A stretch of 64,000 nt of DNA from Dactylorhiza incarnata (lineage: Eukaryota > Streptophyta > Magnoliopsida > Asparagales > Orchidaceae), in assembly GCA_033032865.1 (NCBI GenBank), contig JAWHQI010000049.1, positions 9,101,001 through 9,165,000 on the forward strand, in the 5' to 3' direction. The notes beneath the pieces are model-generated. The model ran no database searches and had not been told where the DNA came from. It saw only the letters and a program-made list of their open reading frames with translations. Both the position numbers and the translations under genes were made by a program. Positions 33,930 through 44,348 of the stretch are shown piece by piece (position 1 is the stretch's first letter; every line of letters starts with the position of its first letter).

Positions 33930-35033
33930 CCCTTTAATGGCGGTCTCAGATACTCAAGACTCTCCCCCTTTTATAAAAAACATGATATTAATGCCACAGG
34001 CGACAGTCTCAGATGCTCCTTACCATCCCTTCATAGAATAACAATATCAAAACCTCAGGCGACGGTCTTAGATGCTCCAGACCATCCCTCAACAAAATAC
34101 TTATATCAAAAACTATAGGCGACGTTCTCAGATGCTCCAGACCGTCCCTTCAAAAACTACTGATATAGAAACCACATGCAACGGTCTCAGATGATCCAGA
34201 CCGTCCCTTAACAAAATACTTATATAAAAAACCATAGGCGACAGTCTCAGATGCTTCTGGACGTCCCTTCACAAAATACTTATATCGAAACCACAGGTGA
34301 TGATCTCAAATGCTCCAAACCGTCCCTTAACAAAATACTTATATCAAAACCATAGGCGACCGTATCAGATGCTCCAGACCGTCCCTTAACAAAATACTGA
34401 TATCGAAACCATAGGCAACAGTCTCATATACTCTAGCCCGCCCCTTAACAAACTTATATCAAAAACCATAGGCGACGGTCTCATATTCTTCTGATCGTCC
34501 CTTCGCAAAATACTGATATCTAAACCACATGCGACGATCTCAGATGCTCCAGACCGTTCCTTAACAAAATACTTATATAAAAAACCATAGGCGCCGGTCT
34601 CAGATGCTTCAGATAGGTCCTACACAAAATACTGAAATAAAAAACCATAGGCGACGGTGTCAGATGCATTAGACTGCCGCATAACAAAATACTGATATCG
34701 AAACCACAGACGATGGTCTCAGATGCTCCATACCATTCCTTAACAAAATACTTATATCAAAAACCATATGCGACATTCTCAGATGCTTCAGACTGTCCCT
34801 TCACAAAATACTGATATCGAAATAATAGATGACAGTCTCAGATGCTTCAGACCGTCCCTTAACAAAATACTTATATCAAAAACCATAGGCGATGGTCTCA
34901 GATGCTCCAGACCGTTCCATAATAAAATACTGATATCGAAACCACAGGTGACGGTCTCAAATTCTCCAGACCGTCCCTTAACAAAATAAGTATATCAAAA
35001 ACCATATGCGACGGTCTCAGATGCTTCAGACCT
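33930..35033. repeat. 60 bp tandem array with hairpin core (Tat A satellite)
   Basis: About 18 monomers of roughly 60 bp follow each other. Each holds GACGGTCT and AGACCGTC arms around a 10 nt loop. Monomers mostly alternate between a CTTATATCAAAAACCAT type and a CTGATATCGAAACCAC type, so the real period is close to 120 bp. The array stops abruptly at 35033, where the Tat B LTR appears to begin. Confidence 0.9.
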
Positions 35034-36420
35034 GTTAAAACCGATTTCTCGGTCTCTTGTGAAGCTCGGGCCCTCAACAAGTTGAGGGGCAGCTAGACCT
35101 TACTGATCCCTCAGAGAAGGTTGACTGAAGACTAGGAAAATGACTAAGTCCTTAGTCACAGTGAGGAGGTCCCTCCACTAACCCGAAAGATCGTTGAGCG
35201 CTTCCCCTCCCAAGCCAAAGCTAAGACTTGGGCACCTTGGAGAGCTAGAGAACTGAACCAAAGCAACCAAGGAGGAAGAAGAAGCTCAGAGATCTGAGAT
35301 TGGAATCCTCTCCCAAGGTGCCCTTTAAGGTCTATTTATAGTTTTTTACTCATGGTCTGTGAATAGCGGAATTTCGCCTTTGGGTTTTACTAAACGCACC
35401 CCAATTTGGCCTGCTAATAGCCAAACTCTGCTGTTTGGAGCGGCTATCTGCCAGAGGAGTAACTCCACCTCTCTAGTCTATGGTCGAGTGGTTTATGAGA
35501 GCATCACTCGCGAGAGAGGTGAACTCGTCGAACGGGTTTCGTCGAACGGAAAGAAGAGTTCGTCGAACGGGTTTCATCGAACGGGGAACGGAATTCGTCG
35601 AACGCTGAACTGAGTTCGACGATCTCAACAAATGCTCGACGTTCGTCGATTGCAGGACAGATCTCGTCGAACCCTAAAACTTGGAAGGAATCCGACTCGC
35701 TTGCCTTCTTGCGAGGAGCCGGCGAGTACCCGGCTCGCCCGCCTTCTTGCGAGTAGCCGACGAGTACCCGGCTCGCTCGCCTTCTTGCGAGTTGACCTCG
35801 AAACTTGGGCTCGCAGGGATATGACTCGCGCGCCTTCATGCGAGTGACCCTTGAAGTTCTGGCTCGCCTTCTCTGTAACCTCCTCAACCTGTTAGATCTG
35901 AAGCCCCCCTCGAGCGAGCGACCAATGAAGATCTCGCTCGCATTCCTATCGGCGACATCCACTGATGCCGGGTCTCGCGCTTCCTCCCACGAGTTCTTCC
36001 GCTGAGACAAGCGCTCATCCCAGCAGGTCTGCTGGGATGGGATGGATTTTCTGGAGACGCCCGTCGGAGCTGAAGCTGGACGTTCGTCTAACTGAGAAGC
36101 AAATTCGTCGAACGGATTTCGTCGAACGGAGAACGGAGTTCATTGAACTCAGGATGGTTTTCTTCTAACGGATAACGGAACTCGTCGAACTCAGGATTGC
36201 TTTCGTCGAACGGAGAACGGAACTCGTCGAACTCAGGAGCAGATCGCGAGGATCTGGCTCGCCCACCTTCCTCACGATCGGTGGGCGATCGCTCGACTCG
36301 TCCGCCTTCCCGCGGGCTTGCCAATTTTGAAGCACGACGTTCATCGAACTGAGAAGCAAGTTCATCGAACGTCAAAACTCGGAAAGGATCTGGTTGGCCT
36401 AGAACATCACTGTAAGCGGG
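35034..36420 (-). repeat. probable 3' LTR of Tat B
   Basis: The segment starts TGTTAAAACC, so it would end GGTTTTAACA in element orientation. It has a reverse TATA (35333-35340) about 300 bp from that end and a long U3 with TTCGTCGAAC repeats and GCTCGCCCGCCTTC phrases. The inner boundary is not resolved; 36420 is approximate. The second LTR is outside the window, so the LTR call is not proven. Confidence 0.45.
35520..36375. repeat. TTCGTCGAACG motif clusters in the Tat B LTR
   Basis: Two clusters (35520-35665 and 36080-36375) together hold more than 15 copies of TTCGTCGAACG, CTCGTCGAAC or TTCATCGAAC. The 10-mer TTCGTCGAAC is the exact reverse complement of GTTCGACGAA in the Athila LTR. Between the clusters lie repeated GCTCGCNCGCCTTCTTGCGAG phrases. 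Confidence 0.8.
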
Positions 36421-36665
36421 TCGCCGCGCCCTAGCTCGCTCCTCTCCCCCGCCAGCGGTCAGCGGGTGGCTAGTTATCCTTCCACATTACTTTTGCTTGT
36501 TGGTTACTCCTTAGTCCTCATTCACCTCTAGGCGAATATCGGAGTTGTACAAAATCCCCGCTCTTCGCGAGGCTTTTTAGGCTCGCGAAGAACCGTCCAA
36601 CCCCTGGTATTCGCCGATCCCGTGGTGACGTGACGAGAATCTTTCGGTGGGCCCTATGCCCGCCA

Positions 36666-36675
36666 CTATAAATAC
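36666..36675 (+). promoter_or_regulatory. TATA box of Tat B extra gene 1
   Basis: CTATAAATAC lies 73 bp before the ATG at 36748. The direction is opposite to the element. Confidence 0.7.
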
Positions 36676-36747
36676 CACTCTTCCCGGTCGGCATTCGAAC
36701 TTTTTATTCTTCGTTCCCTTTTCTTACTCGCCGCGAGCCCCAACGCG

Positions 36748-37275
36748 ATGTCGAAAAAAGACAAAATGTTGGCTCGCCTAAAAGCCTCGCAAGCGGCCCA
36801 GAAGGGGAAAGCCGCCGCCATCGCCTCCTGGGCTTCTCTGCTACGCTCTCCGCCTCCACCCCCCTTCAAAACGGCAAAGGCCATTTGGCGCCCAAACGGC
36901 GAGGGTGGGTCCTCACTTTCACTACACTCCCCCCATGACATGCTCGCCTTCCAGGTACTACCGTCAAGTTCGCTGATTTAATGTCTTCTTCTTTTGACCT
37001 TACTTATCATACTCGCAGAGTACTCCCCCGGGTGAGAATGCCTTGGGGAGACCAATCTCAGAGACCCATATCCCTTCTACGGGCGGGGATGATGCTCTTC
37101 TCGTAGATGCGAGGGCCGCCGACCTACAGAACTCGCCTTCGCAACGAGGTGAGTGATTTACCTTGTCGTCCTTCATATCTCTTGACTTGCCAAATCACAC
37201 CTACTCCTTGTGCAGTGTCCCCTCTCGCGGACCTGGAGGAGCAAGTTCCTCCTCCCGCGGACTCGCCTACCCCGC
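36748..37275 (+). pseudogene. Tat B extra gene 1, 5' exons
   Basis: Exon 1 (36748-36954, 69 codons) starts MSKKDKMLARLKAS and is Ala/Lys-rich. A GT-AG intron (36955-37018) joins in phase to exon 2 (37019-37148, STPPGENALGRPIS...). A second GT-AG intron (37149-37215) leads to exon 3 (VSPLADLEEQVPPPAD), which the Athila insertion cuts at 37275. Both splice joins keep the frame open. No known domain is visible. The gene continues after the insertion at about 43133. Confidence 0.6.
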
Positions 37276-37483
37276 TGATGAGTAGTATTTATGCATATTT
37301 TAATTATAGTATTTAGTTTAGTTTTAATTTCAAATTTCAAATATTATTTATATTTTAGTTCAAAATCACTTCTTTTATAATTTCTGTTCTAAATATAGTT
37401 TACTTTTATTTTTGCAGAATTTTGGGAAAATTGGAGAAAATCACAAGTCACGCCCGTGACCAAGGGCGTGTAACCTAAAGATC

Positions 37484-37640
37484 TACGTTCGACGAAAGTA
37501 GAGCTCCGTTCGACGAAAGCTTGCCCCTGCCGTTCGACGAAAGCATTTGCCCCTGCCGTTCGACGAAAGCTTTGCCCCTGCCATTCGACAAAAGCTTTGC
37601 CCCTGCGTTCGACGAAGTCTGAGCTTCGTTCGAACACTTT
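37484..37640. repeat. GTTCGACGAAAGC cluster in the Athila LTR
   Basis: Seven GTTCGACGAA-type sites are present, four of them in a regular 27 bp repeat with GCCCCTGC spacers. The second LTR repeats this at about 42037-42192. The core is the reverse complement of TTCGTCGAAC in Tat B. Confidence 0.85.
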
Positions 37641-37693
37641 CTGCCGCGCCGAATTCCAGCCCACGCTGCATTAATTGGCGCCGCCCAGGTACA

Positions 37694-37950
37694 CGCCCGT
37701 GATCCAAAATGTCACGCACGTGACCCTAGGTCATGCCCGTGACTTTCCCGCGTGATCTCTGCACGCCGCCGCCGCAATCCATCCCACGCTGCATTTTATG
37801 AAGCCGTCCAAAGTCACGCCCGTGACCCAAGTTACACGGGCGTGTAATGTCTGAATTTCTCCAGCCGTCACGCAAAGTCCACGCCACTGTCAGATCCAAT
37901 GTCAGTAATGTTTACACGCCCTAGGTCACACCCGTGACTGAGGGCGTGTA
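37694..37950. repeat. CACGCCCGTGAC repeats in the Athila LTR
   Basis: About nine variants of GTCACGCCCGTGAC and TTACACGCCC occur, including one pair before the TTCGACGAA cluster at 37446. They are near-palindromes and lie directly upstream of the TATA box. The second LTR has the same set. Confidence 0.75.
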
Positions 37951-38586
37951 ACTTGAATTTTTTGCCTATAAATTCAGAGGCTCTTCTTGAGTCCAGGGTT
38001 CAGAATTTTGGAGTGGGGGAGGTGCTGCTAGAGCTGTTAGTGAGCTTTTCATGTTCATGTTCATATTTTTTCTTAAGCTTTCATGTTCTCTTTTTCATGT
38101 ATTGTACTAGTTTTTATTTCTTTCATGCACTAGTTAATTAAAGCTTGTAACCTTTATTTCCTAGCTTTGTAATCTCTCTTTAAGCTTGTAATAGTTTTGG
38201 TTTTCAATAAAATTAAGTTTGCTTTCTTTCATGTTCTCTTTCTCTTTAAGCACTCTTCCTTTCATGCAATGTTAATTTTTCTTCCCTTTTTCCCCTCCAC
38301 TATGTTTAAGCATTAAGCCTTTTTATTCTCGTTTAATCTTTTCTTTTAGCTTGCATTTTGTCTTTTTTAGTTAAGCAAAACAAACCTAAAAATTTTGTCG
38401 ATAAGATAATGGTGACTTTCCTCGAAGTAGAAGTAATCAAGGCGCCCCATGGAATACGACCTTGATATTCCTAAATATCCTGTACTATAGACGATAAGGT
38501 ACACTTGCCTTAATCAGATATAGTTTTGGAGATAATCTTCAAACCTTCACTCAATTTCAAAACACGGAAAATCTATATCAAGTTTT

Positions 38587-38604
38587 TGGCGCCGTTGCCG
38601 GGGA
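38587..38604 (+). other. Athila primer-binding site
   Basis: TGGCGCCGTTGCCGGGGA follows the LTR after six bases and matches the tRNA-Asp-type primer site of Athila elements. Confidence 0.85.
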
Positions 38605-38738
38605 CTTTGCGTAGATATTTTGAAAAGAGGATAGCTATTAATTTTATCATGCTTCTTTTTATTTTATTTTGCTTTTTCTAAATTTCAAAAAGAAAAAAAA
38701 ATTTAGTTTTTCCTCCTCCTTTCTTCTCTTTTTAGTGT

Positions 38739-38960
38739 ATGACCCGCGGTAGCACTTCGATTATTTCTTTTGATCCGAAGATCGAGCGAACCTTTTTGAG
38801 GCACCGCCGTTCTCGTGATCAGGAAAATCAAGTAGAATCCGAAGAGTCGATCGGGGACACTAACGCAGCGAATATGGATCATAATCTTAATCCTCCTAAT
38901 CTTAACGAGCCAAATCCTAATGAGGACGCGCAACGGACCATGTCCTATTATGCGCGGCCG
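38739..38960 (+). pseudogene. Athila gag, N-terminal remnant
   Basis: The frame starts MTRGSTSIISFDPKIERTF and runs about 74 codons. It continues with an Asn/Pro-rich stretch (NPPNLNEPNPNED) before it runs into the CACTA-end fragment. The start resembles the N-terminus of Athila-like gag-pol ORFs. The capsid and everything up to integrase is lost. Confidence 0.65.
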
Positions 38961-39083
38961 AGTCCGTGGCTAATACTTGCTTATTAGCCACGAATTAGGG
39001 ACCGTGGCTAATACTTAACTATTAGCCAGATTTTTGACCCGTGGCAAAAAAAAGTGTGGCTAAAAGTCATTTTTCTAGTAGTG
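38961..39083 (-). mobile_element. fragment of one CACTA transposon end
   Basis: The right edge reads TTTTTCTAGTAGTG, the complement of the CACTACTAGAAAAA terminus of plant CACTA elements. Subterminal repeats CGTGGCTAATACT (twice) and GTGTGGCTAAAAG precede it. No opposite terminus or transposase exists, so it is a stranded end. It sits exactly where Athila gag stops and integrase begins. Confidence 0.65.
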
Positions 39084-39089
39084 TCTCGA

Positions 39090-40200
39090 GTCAGCAAAAG
39101 AAGAAATTCTTCTCTGATTTAAAGAATTACTTTTGGAAGGACCCCTTTTTATTTTGTATATGCGCAGACCAGGTAGTGAGAAGATGCGTCTCAAGTAAGG
39201 AAGGCCTTAAAATTTTACGTCATTGTCATGAGGGACCCACCGGTGGTCATTATCATTCGAACCGAACCGCGAGAAAGGCGCTGGAGGCGGGCTTTTATTG
39301 GCCCACACTCTTCAAAGATGCTCACACCCTTGTGAGTACTTGCGACAGCTGCCAGCGGTCGGGGAACATCTCCCGCCGGGATGAGATGCCCCAAAATATT
39401 TTCTTAGAATGCGAAATTTTCGATCTTTGGGGTATTGATTTTGTTGGTCCTCTCCCTCCCTCTTATTCAAACAAATATATTCTCGTTGCGGTCGACTACG
39501 TGTTGAGGTGGGCGGAAGCGCAAACTCTCCCCACCAACGATGCACAAGTCGTCGTTAATTTCTTAAAAAAATTATTTTCTCGATTTGGCACGCCGCGCGC
39601 TATTGTGAGTGATCGGGGCACCCATTTTTGCAATAGTCAATTTACAAAAATTTTAGCAAAATATGGTGTCACGCACAAATTATCCATCGCATATGGGCCT
39701 ATCAAACGACGTACAAGACCGCTATCGGTTGTACACCATATCGAATTGTTTATGGCAAGGCTTGCCACCTTCCGGTCGAATTAGAACACCGCGCATTTTG
39801 GGCGCTTAAATTTTTAAATCTCGATTCCACTTTAGCGGGCGAACAAAGAAAATTTCAATTAAACGAATTAGATGAATGGCGAGCGAATGCGTACGAGAGC
39901 AATAAGTTCTATAAGGAGCGAACAAAGTTTTATCACGATAAACATATAAAATTTCCAAAAACTTTTTCGCCAGGCGATCTCGTCCTCCTTTATAACTCTC
40001 GCCTTCGCCTTTTTCCGGGAAAACTAAAATCCCGATGGTCCGGACCCTTCATTGTTAAAGAGGTTTGGTCCTATGGGACAATTTTAATTTCCCACCCTGA
40101 AAAAAGGTTCCTTCAAAGTTAACGGGCACCGCCTTAAATTATATCTTTCGGGAGAGTTAACTAGTGAAAAGAGTGACTCGATTTTACTTCCTCCTATAAT
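39090..40200 (+). pseudogene. Athila integrase, deleted and frameshifted
   Basis: The open part (to 39784) has the zinc-binding HHCC region ([14 protein letters not shown] ... CDSCQRSG). It also has the first two catalytic aspartates ([25 protein letters not shown]). Between IAYGP and the following [18 protein letters not shown] region an internal deletion and frameshift remove the third catalytic residue (Glu). The C-terminal part ([28 protein letters not shown]) reads in another frame, with one more frameshift near 40105. It cannot encode an active enzyme. Confidence 0.8.
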
Positions 40201-41798
40201 ATGATCTGCAAGTGGGTCAAGCTACGCGACCTTAAACAAAGCACTTTTGGGAGGCACCCCAAAGTTATCTTTTTATTGTTGTTCTTTTTATTTTAACATG
40301 TTTTGTAGGTAACCGCCGCTTCCCTCGCATCTTCATAACCAGGGAAGCCCTCTTAACCTCTCCTATGCTTTCTATTTTTATTTTTGTTTTGTCTTGCACT
40401 TTATTTTCTTTTACTTCATACTTAGTTTTAAACATTGGGGACAATGTTTAACTTTAAGTATGGGGTGTAAATAGTTCTTTGTAAATAGTTGTTAAATTAG
40501 AAAATTTTCAAAAAAAAATATTTTCTTATGCTTTCTTCTATTTTAGCACTTGTAAAACCCAAAAAACTAAAAAAAAAATTAGAAAATTTAAATTTAAATC
40601 TTGGAAAGGGACGTTTGGGACCTCACCCCATCTCACCTCCTAGTACCGTGAGAACCCTTCACGGGGTATACCTCGGGAAGTCCAAGAATTAACAAAAAAA
40701 TATTTTAAGCTTTTTAGTATATGTTTTTATGATTTATTTCTTATCAAAAATCCAAAAAAAGATAATATCAAAATTCAAAAAAAAAATATGAAAAAACTTA
40801 AAATACAAAAAAATTTAAATCTTATACCTCTCCTATTTGTTGTTTTTGTGATTTCTTAGAAATCTAGTTGAGAATGTTTATAAGCATGTTTAAGTTTTTA
40901 ATTGGCTAAAATTTTGCTTATCATAGTTTGTTAATTTTAAATTTGAGGTAATCTTGTTTTAAGAATCATCTTATGATTTTAACTTGATTAGAGAACTTAT
41001 TTAGCTTGACTTCTCTTTTAACTTTTAAATGGCTTCATTTTGTAGTGAATTTGCTAAACCTTTTTAGATTTCAATTATATTTTCTTCTAACTTTTTAGAT
41101 CTTAGAAAATTTAATTTTACTAGAATTTGCTCTCAAAATAATTTAAAGCTAGCTAGATTTTTTTCTCTACCCTATCCCTTTGATGGCATAAAAAAAGTAT
41201 TTTAAAAGATCATATGTCATGGGAATAAGAGGATAAAATTCATTATTCCCTAAAACATATGCACCCAATATATTTGAAAAGATTATATGGCATGGAGTAA
41301 GAGGATAAAATTCATTACTCCTAAACCATATACATTTTGAGTTGTTATTAGAAGAGAAAAAAAAAAGAGAAATATTCATGATGAGGATAAATTCCATTTC
41401 CTCCATTCAAAAATATCTCTTCTTATGCCAAAGTTTATGAAATCCCCCTTAGCCAATTATCATTGTTCTAGATTTAGTTTAAGATTATGGAGAGAGCAAT
41501 ATTTAGTAAGTTACTTTTCTTTAAGTTTCTTTTAAGATAGAGTTCTTATAATTTTAATTTAATCTCATTTTATAATTTCTACAATAATGTTAAACTAATT
41601 AATTTTCTTGAGAAGTCCTTGCCTAAACATTTTTCCCTCTTTTCAAATCATCATCATAATTTAGGACTTAACTCCTCCTTGAATTTACTCTTAACTTAAC
41701 TTTTGGTTTAAATGAAATTTTAGTTTAAAATTAAAAATTTTTAAGGATGTCTTATAAATTATGTCTCACACTTTTGCTCTGGAATAGCAAAACCTCAA
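40201..41798 (+). other. Athila 3' untranslated region
   Basis: This is 1.6 kb of AT-rich sequence without coding capacity. It holds GGGAGGCACCCC soon after the integrase end, TTGGGGACAATGTTTAA (a phrase I associate with Athila 3' regions), a copy of the structured module at 40599-40687, and a local ~90 bp duplication around 41180-41330 (GTCATGGGAATAAGAGG and GGCATGGAGTAAGAGG). Confidence 0.6.
40599..40687 (+). ncRNA. putative structured RNA module in the Athila 3' region
   Basis: The outer arms TCTTGGA and TCCAAGA pair perfectly and differ from copy 1 in the chromovirus-type LTR (TCCTGGA/TCCAGGA) by a compensatory pair change. The hairpin ACCC-loop-GGGT and the words CCTAGTACC and CTCGGGAAGTCC are kept. 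The inner hairpin is weak in this copy. Confidence 0.55.
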
Positions 41799-41812
41799 GT
41801 ATGGGGGGTATT
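41799..41812 (+). other. Athila polypurine tract
   Basis: GTATGGGGGGTATT directly precedes the TGATGAG start of the 3' LTR. Confidence 0.75.
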
Positions 41813-43132
41813 TGATGAGTAGTATTTATGCATATTTTAATTATAGTATTTAGTTTAGTTTTAATTTAAAATTTCAAATATTATTTATATTTTAGTTCAA
41901 AATCACTTCTTTTATAATTTCTGTTCTAAATATAGTTACTTTTATTTTTGTAGAATTTTGGGGAAAATTGGAGAAAATCACAAGTCACGCCCTCAGTCAC
42001 GCCCGTGACCAAGGGCGTGTAACCTAAAGATCTGCGTTCGACGAAAGTAGAGCTCTGTTCGACGAAAGCTTGCCCCTGCCATTCGACGAAAGCTTTGCCC
42101 CTGCCATTCGACGAAAGCTTTTCCCCTGCCGTTCGACGAAAGCTTTGCCCCTGCCGTTCGACGAAGTCTGAGCTTCGTTCGACGAACACTTTCTGTCGCA
42201 CCGAATTCCAGCCCACGCTGCATTAATTGGCGCCGCCCAGGTACACGCCCGTGATCCGAAATGTCACGCCCGTGACCCCTAGGTCACGCCCGTGACTTTC
42301 CCGCGTGATCTCTGCACACCGCCGCCGCAATCCAGCCCACGCTGCATTTAATGAAGCCGTCCAAAGTCACGCCCGTGACCCAAGTTACACGGGCATGCAA
42401 TGTCCGAATTTCTCCAGCCGTCACGCAAAGTCCATGCCACTGTCAGATCCGATGTCAGTAATATTTACACGCCCTAGGTCAAGCCCGTGACTGAGGGCGT
42501 GTAACTTGAATTTTTTGCCTATAAATTCAGAGGCTCTCCTTGAGTCCAGGGTTCAGAATTTTGGAGTGGGGGAGGTGCTGCTAGAGCTGTTAGTGAGCTT
42601 TTCATGTTCATGTTCATGTTTTTCCTTAAGCTTTCATGTTCTCTTTTTCATGTATTGTACTAGTTTTTATTTCTTTCATGCACTAGTTAATTAAAGCTTG
42701 TAACCTTTATTTCCTAGCTTTGTAATCTCTCTTTAAGCTTGTAATAGTTTTGGTTTTCAATAAAATTAAGTTTGCTTTCTTTCATGTTCTCTTTCTCTTT
42801 AAGCACTCTTCCTTTCATGCAATGTTAATTTTTCTTCCCTTTTTCCCCTCCACCATATTTAAGCATTAAGCCTTTTTATTGTCGCTTAATCTTTTCTTTT
42901 AGCTTGCATTTTGTCTTTTTTTGTTAAGCAAAACAAACCTAAAAATTTCGTCGATAAGATAATGGTGACTTTCCTCGAAGTAGAAGTAATCAACGCGCCC
43001 CGTGGAATACGACCTTGATATTCCTAAATATCCTATACTATAGACGATAAGGTACACTTGCCTTAATCGGATATAGTTTTGGAGAAAATCTTCAAACCTT
43101 CACTCAATTTCAAAATATGGAAAATCTATTTT
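41813..43132 (+). repeat. 3' LTR of the Athila element
   Basis: This partner of the LTR at 37276 has the same motif clusters and a TATA box at 42520-42527. The last few bases (CTATTTT) differ from the first LTR (CTATATCA), so the right edge is uncertain by a few bases. Confidence 0.85.
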
Positions 43133-43753
43133 ACCCCCAAAACCAGACCATCATCACTCCTGGATTCGGCCTCCTGGGACAAAGGAGCCCTGGAAGGACG
43201 TTGATTGCCGAGTCGAGGCTCGGTTCTAGACCCGCGCTCGCTCCCGGTCTGGGTAAGGCCTTCACCCCTGCCTTCGTTGAAGCATTCTGAGGCCAGTCAG
43301 GCACCTCCCGCCAGCGGCCCAGTACTCAAATTCCTCCACTAGGTTAGACTGTCTCTATAGAGTGTCATTTTCCGCCTTCTTGTAGATTTCTACTTCGCAG
43401 GTGGTTCCATGACCCCGCACACCGAGTCGGAGTCTAGAGCGTTGGAGATGTCTCCACCCCCCTCACTGAGTCAGGTCGCAGATTTCCTGGGGGACCCTAG
43501 TGATCCGGCGCGAATGAAGAGGCGGGTCACCGAGATATTCCAGAAGCATTCTGCCCTGCTGAGGGATCTACACAAACAGAATAGGCTGGACTAGCTCGCA
43601 AATGAGGAAAGATTTGCCGTAATGGAGGACGCGAACGCGCGCATCCTCGCTGAGGTGCGGCCGACCGATCATGGCGACGCGACCTCCCCCGGGGTGTACG
43701 TTGCTCGGATTGATGATTACATGCAGCTGACAAACCAGGCAAACCAGTCGCTT
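43133..43753 (+). pseudogene. Tat B extra gene 1, 3' exons
   Basis: The gene resumes after the Athila insertion. Following a stretch with stops, an exon from about 43402 (after TTCGCAG) encodes a Ser/Pro-rich start and the sequence QVADFLGDPSDPARMKRRV. One in-frame TAG (43592) interrupts it. The same frame then continues through NEERFAVMEDANARI to QANQSLR, where GTGAGT marks a donor site at 43754. The function is unknown. Confidence 0.5.
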
Positions 43754-44216
43754 CGTGAGTATCACTACCCGCGAGTCCCCCCCTCGCTCTGGTGTGCGGG
43801 GTTGCGGTCGCTGGAAGTGGTTGCGATATTAAGAACTCTCGCTTTGCATTTTATTATTTTTCTTCCCCTTCCCCTTCGTAGGGAGGGTTTGCGAACAATT
43901 TTATAAGTCTGTAATAATGATACTTTGACTCGCTTGTGTGCCCTTATTTTCCATATTTATTATCTTTTCTTTCGCCATGCCTGGCTCGCTCATTCGTTGG
44001 TTGCTTTTATGATTCTATTACTCGCACTCGTGTCCTGCCCTCGCATTTTGCTTTATTTTGTTGTCCAGCGCTAGCTCGCCGAGGATTAACGGGAGGAAGT
44101 TAGGCAAGGTATTGACTCGCCGGGAGCGAATAGGACCCCTGGAGGCGGAAGAAAAATCGCGCGAATCCGCTACCCGCAGACACCGACGCTTCGACTTCTT
44201 CCCGCCCTTTTTATTT
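43754..44216. other. spacer between the two Tat B extra genes
   Basis: There is no supported coding sequence. It contains repeated GACTCGCTTG-type phrases and the promoter region of the next gene. Confidence 0.4.
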
Positions 44217-44226
44217 CTATAAATAG
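44217..44226 (+). promoter_or_regulatory. TATA box of Tat B extra gene 2
   Basis: CTATAAATAG lies 132 bp before the ATG at 44349 and matches the box of the equivalent gene in Tat A. Confidence 0.7.
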
Positions 44227-44348
44227 TCATCTTTTTTTCTTTTCAACCACCGCATTTACTATTCTTCCTTCGCACTTCTTCTCTTTCTAACTCTCTCGCA
44301 AACCTAGCTCGCTCTCGCGACTTTTGTGATTCGCAGCTTCAAAACATC

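Larger units (their letters stand above)
11640..35033 (-). mobile_element. old Tat-type gypsy element (Tat A), heavily interrupted
   Basis: Host sequence around the two copia insertions rejoins exactly at their target duplications (CGCGT, TGGTC). It gives one older element holding two TATA-driven plus-strand genes and a tandem array. The same order is seen in Tat B, where a minus-strand integrase lies beyond the array, so Tat A is placed on the minus strand by analogy. Its own gag-pol is not in the window. The left limit is a guess, and the right limit is where the tandem array stops and TGTTAAAACC begins. 11640-12084 has no gene and probably belongs to the 3' end of this element. Confidence 0.5.
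37276..38580 (+). repeat. 5' LTR of the Athila element
   Basis: The LTR begins TGATGAGTAG and ends ATATCA, six bases before the primer site. The U3 has a TTCGACGAA cluster (37484-37640) and then CACGCCCGTGAC repeats up to the TATA box (37967-37974). Confidence 0.85.
37276..43132 (+). mobile_element. Athila-type gypsy element, internally deleted
   Basis: LTRs of about 1.3 kb (37276-38580 and 41813-43132) bound a 3.2 kb interior. The primer site TGGCGCCGTTGCCGGGGA is the Asp-tRNA type used by Athila elements. The interior keeps a short gag start, an integrase fragment and a long 3' untranslated region. Protease, reverse transcriptase and RNase H are missing, with a CACTA-end fragment at the deletion junction. 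ACCCC stands on both sides (37269-37273, 43133-43137), but the exact duplication is blurred by two extra bases on the left and an altered LTR end on the right. Confidence 0.8.

Noticed and set aside
33930..35033. CRISPR-like appearance of regular repeats with hairpins
   Set aside because: Monomers are contiguous without unique spacers, and the context is a plant retrotransposon.
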